From Ruminococcus flavefaciens (GTDB lineage Bacteria > Bacillota > Clostridia > Oscillospirales > Ruminococcaceae), in the NCBI GenBank assembly GCA_004554385.1, contig SFMO01000169.1:1-23565 (forward strand): a stretch of DNA of 23,565 nt. Direction: 5' to 3'. The notes below the pieces were generated by a model. That model saw nothing but the letters and a program-made list of their open reading frames with translations. It made no database searches and was not told the origin of the DNA. Shown in pieces: positions 15,626 through 22,735 of the stretch (the first letter of the stretch is position 1; each line of letters starts with the position of its first letter). Made by a program: the position numbers and the translations under genes.

Positions 15626-15654
15626 TTGAATTTTACATTTGCCTGCTATATAAT
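15626..15654 (+). promoter_or_regulatory. Promoter of the GH5 glucanase gene
   Basis: TTGAAT (15626-15631), a 17-base spacer and TATAAT (15649-15654). The weak -35 box is compatible with an activator such as the divergent AraC-type regulator, whose own -35 box lies about 45 bases away. Confidence 0.65.
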
Positions 15655-15677
15655 AGAATCAAGGATATAACAGTACC

Positions 15678-15692
15678 GAACATTAAATGTTC
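15678..15692 (+). promoter_or_regulatory. Candidate operator: 15-bp inverted repeat before the glucanase gene
   Basis: GAACAT-TAA-ATGTTC is a perfect 6-3-6 inverted repeat lying between the -10 box and the ribosome site. It shares the AACAT-NNA-ATGTT core and exact spacing with the repeat at the chvE promoter (5520-5534). Confidence 0.5.
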
Positions 15693-15710
15693 AGCAAAGG
15701 AGAAATGAAA

Positions 15711-17963
15711 ATGAATAGTTTTGTCAAAAAAAGCTGGTCTGCTGCTCTTGCAGCTGTTACCCTTGTTTCATCTGCTATGGGAAGTCCGATATTCACTTCA
15801 TCTGCTGTCAGCGTAAGCCTTCAGCAGGCAGCAGAAGGAACTGAAAGCGCATACAGCGCTCCTGCCGCAGCAGTAAGCTCCGACATCGACGTTACAGACA
15901 TCGGCGAGCTTTCAGTGCCTCTTCTTACAAGCAATAAGGTCGCAGCAGCAGATTACAATATCCCTGATCTCAGTATCCCTGCAAAGTCCGTTCCCGAGAC
16001 AGAGGGAATAAAGTTTGTGAAGGATATGCGTCTTGGCTGGAATCTTGGAAATACTATGGATGCCATCGATGATACAGGCTGGGTAGGCAGTGAAATGGGC
16101 ATCGAGACCTGCTGGAACGGCGGATACAAGACCTCAAAGAAGATGATAGATACTGTAAAGGATGCAGGCTTCAGAACAGTTCGTATCCCTGTTTCGTGGC
16201 ACAATCACGTAGACGGCAATTATCAGATTACCAAGCAGTGGATGGACAGAGTTCAGGAGATAGTTGACTACGCTATCGATAATGATATGTATGTTATCCT
16301 CAATGTCCACCACGATAACGATGACAAGCATATGTATCCCGATTCTGCTCATTATGCTCAGTCAAAGAAGTACATGACAACTGTATGGTCACAGATAGCT
16401 GAGCGATTCAAGGATTACGACAATAAGCTCATTTTCGAGACTATGAACGAGCCCCGTCTTATCGGTCATCAGAACGAATGGTGGATAAACCCTTCCAACC
16501 CTGATTGTATCGACGCTATAAAGACTATCAACAAGCTCAATCAGGACGTTCTCGACACTATCCGCTCATCAGGCGGCAACAACGGCACAAGATATGTTGC
16601 AGTTCCCGGCTATGACTGCTCAGTTGACGGCGCTACAAATGACAACTTCCAGATCCCAAGCGACAAGGTGCAGAACAGACTTATCGTAGCTGTTCATGCG
16701 TATCTGCCATACGGCTTTGCCCTCGCTGAGGAAAGCGACTCGCAGAGCGTTTCAAAGTTCAATATCAAAACTGACACAGGTGAGATAAATCAGGCATTTG
16801 ACAAGGTATACCAGAAGTACACATCAAAGGGTATCCCTGTTTACGTTGGCGAATACGGTGCAAGAGAAAAGGGCAACAATGTACAGGACAGAGTTGACTG
16901 TGCTGCTTACTTCACTGCATATGCTTCATCTGTAGGCGTTACATGCTGCTGGTGGGACGATATAAGCTTCATGCTCCTTGACAGGTCAAACTGCACATGG
17001 AAGCGCCCCGAGATAGTTGCGGCTATCAACAAGTACGCAAGAGGAAGCGCTCAGTCTACTATAGTTACATCAGTGACTAATCCAAATGAGATAGTTACTA
17101 CCACCACATCTGCAAATGTTTCCGAGAGTGACAAGATATACGGCACTGACAATGGCAGCGGCACTGTATCCTTCGGTACAAGCATCGGCGAAACTGCTTT
17201 CGTTGATGTTCAGTTCGCAGGCAATACCAACTTTATGAACGGCTGTCTCGGCTTCTCACCTCAGCTAAACGGAAAGAGCTACTGGGTGTCATACGTATGG
17301 GAGGCTAAGAAGTCAGGCGTCATTACTCTCGACATGAATAATCCTAAGCAGGTAATGGACGTATCCACTGAGCCTGCTGAGGCAGTTACTGATGCTGACG
17401 TAAAGAAGCAGCTCATTGAGAACATCAAGAAGGAAAAATCAGCACTTTTACAGGCATGGTATGCTTCCGACAAGTCAGGCAAGGAGATAACTCCTCCTGC
17501 TTCGGGTGCTGAGAGCATAAAGGCGTTCATCATCTCCTCAAACGGCTCACAGCAGACAACAACTACTACAACGACAACAGCAACAACTTCAACTACCTCC
17601 GAGCCTAAAACAACATCGACTACAACCTCAACTACAACAACCACTATCACCTCAACCACATCGACAACGACTGTTACAGAGCCTGTGACGACTACAACTA
17701 CTGTTACAGTGGTAAAGGCAGACAAGTACGGCGATGTAAACTGCGACGGCGAGATAGATATGTCAGATGTCGTACTCATCATGCAGTACCTTGCAAATCC
17801 AAACAAGTACGGACTTGAAGGCTCCGACGAGAAGCACATAACCGAAAAGGGACTTGCAAACGGCGATGTTGACAAGTCCAGCGAGGGTATCACTGCAAAT
17901 GACGCTCTCCGCATACAGGAGTTCCTTCTCAAGAAGGTCGCTTCTCTTGATATTGCAGGCTGA
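15711..17963 (+). CDS. Secreted GH5 endoglucanase with unassigned module, Thr linker and dockerin
   Basis: 750 residues. A signal peptide (to about residue 25-40) and an Ala/Ser/Val-rich spacer precede a GH5 catalytic domain (about 100-445), best matching subfamily GH5_4: MRLGWNLGNTMDA, VRIPVSWHNH, VILNVHHDND, acid/base Glu247 in ETMNEPR, HAY (His329) and nucleophile Glu381 in VYVGEYGARE. Enzymes of this group hydrolyse beta-1,4-glucan, mixed-linkage glucan or xyloglucan. Residues about 475-610 form a separate module (FVDVQFAG, LGFSPQLNGKSYWVSYVWEAKKSGVITLDM), probably carbohydrate-binding but not one I can assign. A Thr-rich linker (613-668) leads to a dockerin (672-748) with repeats DVNCDGEIDMSD and DVDKSSEGITAND, so the enzyme is a cellulosome component. 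I use Met 15711, 8 bases after AAAGGAG. Confidence 0.92.
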   Translation: MNSFVKKSWSAALAAVTLVSSAMGSPIFTSSAVSVSLQQAAEGTESAYSAPAAAVSSDIDVTDIGELSVPLLTSNKVAAADYNIPDLSIPAKSVPETEGIKFVKDMRLGWNLGNTMDAIDDTGWVGSEMGIETCWNGGYKTSKKMIDTVKDAGFRTVRIPVSWHNHVDGNYQITKQWMDRVQEIVDYAIDNDMYVILNVHHDNDDKHMYPDSAHYAQSKKYMTTVWSQIAERFKDYDNKLIFETMNEPRLIGHQNEWWINPSNPDCIDAIKTINKLNQDVLDTIRSSGGNNGTRYVAVPGYDCSVDGATNDNFQIPSDKVQNRLIVAVHAYLPYGFALAEESDSQSVSKFNIKTDTGEINQAFDKVYQKYTSKGIPVYVGEYGAREKGNNVQDRVDCAAYFTAYASSVGVTCCWWDDISFMLLDRSNCTWKRPEIVAAINKYARGSAQSTIVTSVTNPNEIVTTTTSANVSESDKIYGTDNGSGTVSFGTSIGETAFVDVQFAGNTNFMNGCLGFSPQLNGKSYWVSYVWEAKKSGVITLDMNNPKQVMDVSTEPAEAVTDADVKKQLIENIKKEKSALLQAWYASDKSGKEITPPASGAESIKAFIISSNGSQQTTTTTTTTATTSTTSEPKTTSTTTSTTTTTITSTTSTTTVTEPVTTTTTVTVVKADKYGDVNCDGEIDMSDVVLIMQYLANPNKYGLEGSDEKHITEKGLANGDVDKSSEGITANDALRIQEFLLKKVASLDIAG

Positions 17964-17989
17964 TCAAATTTGAATTTACCCCCCATTAT

Positions 17990-18031
17990 AAAAAAGCTCC
18001 GCTGTATTAACGGTTACAGCGGAGTTTTTTA
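17990..18031 (+). terminator. Terminator of the glucanase gene
   Basis: CTCCGCTGTA (17997-18006) pairs with TACAGCGGAG (18015-18024), followed by TTTTTT. A-rich sequence on the left side means it may also act on the opposite strand. Confidence 0.88.
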
Positions 18032-18042
18032 TGTTTAGATCA

Positions 18043-18073
18043 AGGGGACGCCTTCTCTTACAAGGCGTCCCCT
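18043..18073. repeat. GC-rich perfect hairpin, likely interspersed repeat
   Basis: AGGGGACGCCTT (18043-18054) and AAGGCGTCCCCT (18062-18073) form a perfect 12-bp stem with a 7-base loop (CTCTTAC). No U-run follows, so it is not a simple terminator. It opens a cluster of hairpins extending to 18279. Confidence 0.6.
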
Positions 18074-18075
18074 CT

Positions 18076-18104
18076 AAAAAAACAGTCCACCGGACTGTTT
18101 TTTT
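18076..18104. terminator. Bidirectional terminator
   Basis: Seven A, ACAGTCC-ACC-GGACTGT, seven T: a symmetrical stem with a U-run in either direction. It can end minus-strand transcription from the que operon and back up the glucanase terminator. Confidence 0.8.
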
Positions 18105-18292
18105 ATTCACCCCTTGCGAGGCGCCTGACGTATGCGGGGCTTTGCCCCATACCCCACAAGGGCTTTCAGCCCTTGACCTGACCAAAGGGAGTATACTCCC
18201 TTTGGAATCCCGTTCATGGGTTCAGCTTACTAAAAGCTAAAGGCTAATGGCTAACGGCTCGGGCGAACAATGTTCGCCCCTACAGGCTGACT
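18105..18292. repeat. Hairpin and short-repeat cluster between glucanase and queF
   Basis: This gene-free stretch holds, in order, a GGGGC-TTT-GCCCC hairpin (18136-18148), CAAGGGCT-TTC-AGCCCTTG (18157-18175), a perfect 24-bp palindrome of half-site CCAAAGGGAGTA (18182-18205), a 7-bp tandem repeat with GCTAA at 18236, 18243 and 18250, and GGGCGAAC-AAT-GTTCGCCC (18261-18279). I see no convincing coding sequence. The density of inverted repeats suggests a composite intergenic repeat or a non-autonomous mobile element remnant. Confidence 0.6.
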
Positions 18293-18790
18293 TCACCTGT
18301 TATTGACAGTTTCGGGATACATATCATGCTGAGAGAGACGCTCCCAAGCCATCTGTTCCCATTTTGTCCCTGCCTTGCCGTAGTTGCAGTAGGGATCAAT
18401 GGACAGACCGCCTCGGGGAAGGAATTTGCCCCATACCTCGATATACTTGGGATCCATGAGCTTTATGAGGTCCTTCATTATTATGTTTACGCAGTCCTCA
18501 TGGAAGTCTCCGTGGTTGCGGAAACTGAAAAGATACAGCTTCAGTGATTTGCTTTCCACCATTTTTTCGGCAGGTATGTATGATATGTATATCGTTGCGA
18601 AGTCGGGCTGACCTGTTATAGGGCAGAGACTTGTGAACTCGGGACAGTTGAATTTTACGAAGTAGTCATTGTCGGGGTGCTTGTTGGGGAAGGTCTCAAG
18701 CACTGACGGGTCATAGTCGTAGGAATATTTAGTATGCTGATTTCCGAGAAGGGTTATATCTCCTTTTTCATTGTCGTTTCTTCCGCTCAT
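18293..18790 (-). CDS. queF: NADPH-dependent preQ0 reductase
   Basis: 165 residues, the size of the short (unimodular) QueF family. It reduces the nitrile of 7-cyano-7-deazaguanine to the amine preQ1 with NADPH. The thioimide-forming Cys56 lies in SLCPITGQPDF with the proton-donor Asp63, and ESKSLKLYLFSFRNHGDFHED is the family QueF motif with the nearby substrate Glu/His residues. It starts 2 bases after the queC stop and is the last gene of the operon. It completes preQ1, which tRNA-guanine transglycosylase (not in the window) inserts into tRNA. Confidence 0.96.
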   Translation of the reverse strand: MSGRNDNEKGDITLLGNQHTKYSYDYDPSVLETFPNKHPDNDYFVKFNCPEFTSLCPITGQPDFATIYISYIPAEKMVESKSLKLYLFSFRNHGDFHEDCVNIIMKDLIKLMDPKYIEVWGKFLPRGGLSIDPYCNYGKAGTKWEQMAWERLSQHDMYPETVNNR

Positions 18791-18792
18791 AG

Positions 18793-19479
18793 TTATTCTC
18801 CTTTCATTGCAGGGTCTTCAATGCCGTTTGCTCTGAAGGCTGCTATCCTGTCACGGCATGTGCCGCAGACTCCGCAGGGCTTGTCGCCGCCCTCATAGCA
18901 GCTCCATGTGAGCTCGTAGGGGACATTCAGCTTTAGACCCTCGGCTACGACCTGAGCCTTGTTCATGCCGATAAACGGCGCTGTAACACGGAGCTCGCCG
19001 CCGCTTCCGAGATAAATGGCGCGGTTGATGGCATCGTTGAAATCGCTGCTGCAGTCGGGATAGGCATTGCCTGCGGCATCATCGCTGTGAGCGCCGTAGT
19101 ATATCTCGGTGCAGCCGTTTGACAGGGCTATGCTTGCCGCTGACGACAGGAAAAGACCGTTTCTGAAGGGGACATATGTGGAGACCGGCTTGCCGTCGGT
19201 CTTCTGCAGCTGCTCTGCATAGGACTCCTTGGGAATGTCTGCGTCAGAGCCCTGAAGAAGCGAGCAGTCGCTGTCCGCAAAAATAAGAGCAAGGTCAAGC
19301 TCCTTGTGCTTTACGCCGTAACGTGCGGCTATCTTACGGGCTGCTTCCAGCTCGCGGCTGTGCTTCTGTCCGTAGTACAGTGAAAGGGCGAGGACTTCCT
19401 CAGCTCCGTATTTGTTTACAGCGATGCCGAGACAGGTGGTGCTGTCTACTCCGCCGCTGAATAGTACCAATGCTTTCAT
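18793..19479 (-). CDS. queC: 7-cyano-7-deazaguanine (preQ0) synthase
   Basis: 228 residues. QueC converts 7-carboxy-7-deazaguanine to preQ0 using ATP and ammonia. The PP-loop ATP motif SGGVDST is at 8-14, and a zinc cluster of four Cys lies near the end (Cys194, 202, 205, 208 in CYEGGDKPCGVCGTC). YYGAHSDDAAGNAYPDC is also typical. I start at Met 19479, preceded by GAGGAG at 6 bases; an in-frame Met 18 bases further up lies before that site. The folE stop lies 10 bases upstream and queF begins 2 bases downstream. Confidence 0.96.
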   Translation of the reverse strand: MKALVLFSGGVDSTTCLGIAVNKYGAEEVLALSLYYGQKHSRELEAARKIAARYGVKHKELDLALIFADSDCSLLQGSDADIPKESYAEQLQKTDGKPVSTYVPFRNGLFLSSAASIALSNGCTEIYYGAHSDDAAGNAYPDCSSDFNDAINRAIYLGSGGELRVTAPFIGMNKAQVVAEGLKLNVPYELTWSCYEGGDKPCGVCGTCRDRIAAFRANGIEDPAMKGE

Positions 19480-19489
19480 ACAGTTCTCC

Positions 19490-20059
19490 TCAATCAAATT
19501 TTATGAGCTCCTTAAGCTCGGCATTTCTGCGGAATTCTCCGAGATAGGTGCCTGTGACAGTCTTTGCGTTGGCATTGCGTATGCCTCTTGCCGTCATGCA
19601 GCTGTGACTGCCACGTATCATAACTCCCACATCGGGAGTACCTGCGGCTTCGGAGATTATTTCTGCAATGTCCTTTCCGAGGCGCTCCTGCAATTGCAGA
19701 CGCTTTGCAGCCATGTCGCAGATACGGGCTATCTTGCTGAGCCCGAGGACCTTTCCGTGTGGGATATATGCGACATTAACGCTCATATCGTACATCAGGG
19801 CAAGGTGGTGTTCGCAGTAGCTGAACACGGTTATATCCTTCATTACAACAGCACTGTCCATATCCTCGCTGTCGTCTGTGTCAAAGGTCTTGCCGAACAT
19901 TTCCGCTATCTGATGGTTTGTATATGCAGTACCCTCAAGTACCTCCTCAAGCATACGTGCTACACGGGCAGGAGTTTCTTTAAGTCCCTCACGTTCAGGG
20001 TCTTCGCCTATAGCCTTTAAAAGTCCGAGGACGTGATATTCAATAGCTTCTCTGTCCAT
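19490..20059 (-). CDS. folE: GTP cyclohydrolase I
   Basis: 189 residues. It opens GTP to 7,8-dihydroneopterin triphosphate, the first step shared by folate and queuosine synthesis. Family motifs are EDPEREGLKETPARVARMLEE (20-40), the zinc ligands Cys82 and His85 in SYCEHHLALM, Cys154 in SHSCMTARGI, and LGLSKIARICDMAAKRLQLQERL. Its place inside the que operon, with a TAATG overlap to queE, points to a main role in queuosine supply, although it could feed folate as well. Confidence 0.95.
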   Translation of the reverse strand: MDREAIEYHVLGLLKAIGEDPEREGLKETPARVARMLEEVLEGTAYTNHQIAEMFGKTFDTDDSEDMDSAVVMKDITVFSYCEHHLALMYDMSVNVAYIPHGKVLGLSKIARICDMAAKRLQLQERLGKDIAEIISEAAGTPDVGVMIRGSHSCMTARGIRNANAKTVTGTYLGEFRRNAELKELIKFD

Positions 20060-20718
20060 TAAACGCCCCTCCTTGTGGGTTCCCAGATGAATTTGTGGAG
20101 CTGTAACTGCAAGCGGACGCCGTTCATCCTGTGTTCCTCCATGAATTCGACTATATCCGCAGGGTCTATCTCGCCGAAAACAGGACTGATATAGACATGA
20201 CAGCGCTGAGTGAGGCGGTATTTGTCAATGAGCTCCGCAGCCTTTTCAAGGTCGGCAATGCTTCCCGAAACGAACTTTACTGTATCGTGGCAGCCCAGAA
20301 GCCGGAAATTATCAATGCACATGAACTCCTCCATGCCGCTTGAAGGCAGCTTGTAGTCCATAGTGAATATGGGGCGGTATTCCGCAGAGGTAAGCCTTTC
20401 AAGGGAGATACTTCCATTGGTCTCTATCTCAACGCGGCAGCCGTTTTTTATGAGGAGCTCCGCCAGCGCACCGCACTCCTTCTGGAGCAGGGGCTCTCCG
20501 CCTGTGAGAGTAACGTTGCGGACCTCGGTCTCAGCTACCCATGCAGCAAGCTCTTCAACAGACTCATATTCAGCAGGAGCGTTTTCGGTGTTTGCCCAGC
20601 AGGTGTCGCAGTATGAACAGCTGAGGTTGCAGCTGCGGAAGCGTATAAATACTGCAAGCTCGCCTGCATGAGCGCCTTCACCGTTTATGCTTATGAATTT
20701 TTCAACAACCGGCAGCAT
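20059..20718 (-). CDS. queE: 7-carboxy-7-deazaguanine synthase (radical SAM)
   Basis: 219 residues. It rearranges 6-carboxytetrahydropterin to 7-carboxy-7-deazaguanine, using S-adenosylmethionine and a 4Fe-4S cluster. The cluster Cys30, 34 and 37 lie in SCNLSCSYCDTCW (CX3CX2C), with GEGAHAGELAVFIRF before it and the SAM-binding TGGEPLLQ after it. The C-terminus RLQLQLHKFIWEP is typical. Its ATG overlaps the queD stop as TAATG and its own stop overlaps folE in the same way, so the three genes are translationally coupled. Confidence 0.95.
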   Translation of the reverse strand: MLPVVEKFISINGEGAHAGELAVFIRFRSCNLSCSYCDTCWANTENAPAEYESVEELAAWVAETEVRNVTLTGGEPLLQKECGALAELLIKNGCRVEIETNGSISLERLTSAEYRPIFTMDYKLPSSGMEEFMCIDNFRLLGCHDTVKFVSGSIADLEKAAELIDKYRLTQRCHVYISPVFGEIDPADIVEFMEEHRMNGVRLQLQLHKFIWEPTRRGV

Positions 20719-21143
20719 TACTTTTCCTCCTCGTATATGGCGCAGTTTTCGGGTGTTTCGTAGACCGTGACACTTTTCACGGGAAGTCCCTCTGCGGTGA
20801 GGACTTCATAGAAATGTTTTGCGAAGTTCTCTGCCGTGGGACGGTAGTCAGCTTCTATCAGGCGGAATCCCTCGTCCTTAAGTGCAGTAAGAGTTGCGGC
20901 TTTAAGAGTGCCTTTTTCATATATAAGCGCGTGGTCGAAGCTGTCAGCAAGACCGCGTACAATGTGCTTCATGTCGCCGAAGTCGATGACCATGCCGCGC
21001 TTTTCGCCCTCGGCGATAAGTGACTCTGCCGCGGCGCAGACCTCTATCTTCCAGCGATGTCCGTGTATATTAGCGCATTTTCCCTTGTATCCTGCAAGGA
21101 AGTGGGCACTGTCGAATTCAGCCGATGTTTTCAGAATGTACAT
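20718..21143 (-). CDS. queD: 6-carboxytetrahydropterin synthase
   Basis: 141 residues of the PTPS/QueD family. It converts dihydroneopterin triphosphate to 6-carboxytetrahydropterin. Zinc ligands His14, His27 and His29 are in FDSAHFLAGY and NIHGHRW; catalytic Cys23 precedes them, and FDHALIYEKGTL and ENCAIYEE complete the family pattern. It is first in the queD-queE-folE-queC-queF operon. The ATG at 21143 follows GAGGTG, which lies just after the leader terminator, so expression depends on read-through of that hairpin. Confidence 0.95.
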   Translation of the reverse strand: MYILKTSAEFDSAHFLAGYKGKCANIHGHRWKIEVCAAAESLIAEGEKRGMVIDFGDMKHIVRGLADSFDHALIYEKGTLKAATLTALKDEGFRLIEADYRPTAENFAKHFYEVLTAEGLPVKSVTVYETPENCAIYEEEK

Positions 21144-21293
21144 TACATCACCTCAAAATTGTATAAAAAAGCGCCTGCCATAAGCAGACGCACCTGTTTC
21201 CCAAAAATACGCAGTATCCCTGCGCTACAGATGCCCTGGTTTTGTTTAACGACAGGATGGCGCAAACGAACTGTCGGTTGAATACCATTTTTT
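21144..21293 (-). promoter_or_regulatory. Structured que operon leader, riboswitch-like attenuator
   Basis: The leader of about 145 bases can fold into a CGACAG/CTGTCG stem (21271-21276 with 21250-21255), whose loop could pair with the following AAAC to make a pseudoknot. It is followed by an 8-bp stem GCATCTGT/ACAGGTGC (21227-21234 with 21190-21197) enclosing a GCGCAG/CTGCGT hairpin (21209-21225). The last stem overlaps the intrinsic terminator by two bases. A preQ1-sensing RNA is the natural guess, but the preQ1-I pattern is absent and I could not assign a class. Confidence 0.55.
21165..21191 (-). terminator. Intrinsic terminator inside the que leader
   Basis: GCGTCTGC-TTATG-GCAGGCGC (8-bp stem, one G-T pair) followed by TTTTTT on the minus strand, ending about 22 bases before the queD start. 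A terminator placed between promoter and first gene implies conditional read-through. Confidence 0.82.
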
Positions 21294-21322
21294 ATTATAG
21301 CACGGTATATACCGCCTGTCAA
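21294..21322 (-). promoter_or_regulatory. Promoter of the que operon with internal palindrome
   Basis: Consensus TTGACA (21317-21322), a 17-base spacer and TATAAT (21294-21299) on the minus strand. The spacer contains the 12-bp palindrome CGGTATATACCG (21303-21314), a possible operator. Confidence 0.82.
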
Positions 21323-21332
21323 GGACTTTTTA

Positions 21333-21361
21333 TTGACAAACGGGGCGTTTTGAGTTATAAT
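21333..21361 (+). promoter_or_regulatory. Promoter of pncB, divergent from the que promoter
   Basis: Consensus TTGACA (21333-21338), a 17-base spacer and TATAAT (21356-21361). Its -35 box lies only 10 bases from that of the que promoter, so the two probably influence each other. A CCGATT-TT-AATCGG inverted repeat (21426-21439) lies in the leader just before the ribosome site. Confidence 0.8.
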
Positions 21362-21458
21362 TTTACTATGGCGTTATAGGGGAAGATATGTATAAAGAAG
21401 TTTTTCAATATACTGCTGAAAATAACCGATTTTAATCGGACAGAAAGGAATTAATACC

Positions 21459-22658
21459 ATGAAACTCCAACCCATAGTCGTTTCACTTCTGGATACTGAT
21501 CTTTACAAATTCAATATGGATCAGGTCATCTTCCACAAGCACACAGATCTCTGCGGACAGTATTTCTTCAAGTGCCGCAACAAGGACGTTGTTTTTACTG
21601 CTGAAATGGTGCAGGAGATCAACGAACAGATCGACCATCTCTGCTCCCTGACGTTCAAAAAGGAAGAGCTGGACTATCTCCGTTCCATACGTTTCATCAA
21701 GAACGACTATGTGGAGTTCCTGAGGCTGTGGAGACCTATCCGCGACTACGTTACAGCTGAGCTTGACAGTGAGGGAAAACTTCAGATTGTCGTGGACGGA
21801 CCGCTGTTTTCTGCTATGCAGTTCGAGATATACCTTCTTGAGATCGTCAATGAGGTGTACTTCCGCATGAAGTTTGACTACGACAGGCTCAGAAAATCTG
21901 CTGAGGAACGCCTCGACGCAAAGATAAAGGCACTCAATGACGGCGCATATACATTCAAATTTGCCGAGTTCGGATGCCGCAGAAGACTTTCGCGCGAGTG
22001 GGAGGACGTTGTGGTAAAGCGTCTTTGCACCGAGACAGACAAGTGTGTGGGTACTTCAAATGTTTACCTTGCAATGAAGTATAACGTAACTCCCATAGGC
22101 ACCTATGCTCACGAGTTCGTTCAGATGTATCAGGGCATTGACTCCATACCTCTTGCTTATACCAATCACTATGCCATGAATGACTGGTATAACGAGTATC
22201 AGGGCGATAATGGTACTGCTCTTACTGATACAGTTACTACAGACCTGTTTCTTCTTGACTTCAACCGTTCAATGGTGAACAACTATACGGGAGTCCGCCA
22301 TGACAGCGGTGATCCGTATGCATGGGGCGAGAAGATGATAGCACACTATAAAAAGTACGGCGTTGATCCGAAGTCAAAGCTATTGCTTTTCAGCGACAGC
22401 CTTGACTTTGACAGAGCACAGAAGCTCCATGATTACTTCTGTGACAAGACGAAGGTGTCCTTTGGTATCGGAACATTCTGCTCCAATGATACTGAGGAGA
22501 CCGCGCTCAATATCGTTATAAAGCTCCAGTACGTCAACGGACGACCTGTTGCGAAGCTTTCGGATGATATTGGCAAGGCTATGTGCCGTGATGAGGAATA
22601 CCTGGAATATCTGAAGCGCTCTGTAGACTTCAGACTTCAGCGTGAATCTGATCTTTAA
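21459..22658 (+). CDS. pncB: Nicotinate phosphoribosyltransferase
   Basis: 399 residues, the PncB length. It joins nicotinate to PRPP, with ATP, to give nicotinate mononucleotide in the NAD salvage pathway. Typical motifs are LLDTDLYKFNMDQ at the N-terminus, FAEFGCRRRLS, VGTSNVYLAMKY followed by PIGTYAHEFVQMYQ (the conserved His region), GVRHDSGDPYAWGEK and FGIGTFCSND. AAAGGA lies 9 bases before the ATG. It is a single gene between a divergent promoter and a bidirectional terminator. No de novo NAD genes are in the window. Confidence 0.95.
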   Translation: MKLQPIVVSLLDTDLYKFNMDQVIFHKHTDLCGQYFFKCRNKDVVFTAEMVQEINEQIDHLCSLTFKKEELDYLRSIRFIKNDYVEFLRLWRPIRDYVTAELDSEGKLQIVVDGPLFSAMQFEIYLLEIVNEVYFRMKFDYDRLRKSAEERLDAKIKALNDGAYTFKFAEFGCRRRLSREWEDVVVKRLCTETDKCVGTSNVYLAMKYNVTPIGTYAHEFVQMYQGIDSIPLAYTNHYAMNDWYNEYQGDNGTALTDTVTTDLFLLDFNRSMVNNYTGVRHDSGDPYAWGEKMIAHYKKYGVDPKSKLLLFSDSLDFDRAQKLHDYFCDKTKVSFGIGTFCSNDTEETALNIVIKLQYVNGRPVAKLSDDIGKAMCRDEEYLEYLKRSVDFRLQRESDL

Positions 22659-22678
22659 TAGTTGAGAAGACATTAAAT

Positions 22679-22712
22679 AAAGCCATAGGGATAATTCTCC
22701 CTATGGCTTTTT
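22679..22712. terminator. Bidirectional terminator between pncB and the LRR-dockerin gene
   Basis: AAAGCCATAGGGA (22679-22691) pairs perfectly over 13 bp with TCCCTATGGCTTT (22698-22710), with a 6-base loop. TTTTT follows on the plus strand and TTTATTTAAT on the minus strand, serving both convergent genes. Confidence 0.87.
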
Positions 22713-22735
22713 GTTTGGGTTTAAGGTTGTTCAGG

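Noticed and set aside
17279..17986. 235-aa minus-strand frame opposite the glucanase C-terminus
   Set aside because: Its Val-rich stretch is the reverse of the Thr linker codons; the plus-strand dockerin is clear.
18031..18240. Short frames on both strands in the hairpin cluster
   Set aside because: They run through inverted repeats and terminators and show no ribosome site or protein-like composition.
21144..21293. Classical preQ1-I riboswitch
   Set aside because: I could not find the short C-rich hairpin loop plus A-rich tail ending in CUAA; the class is left open.
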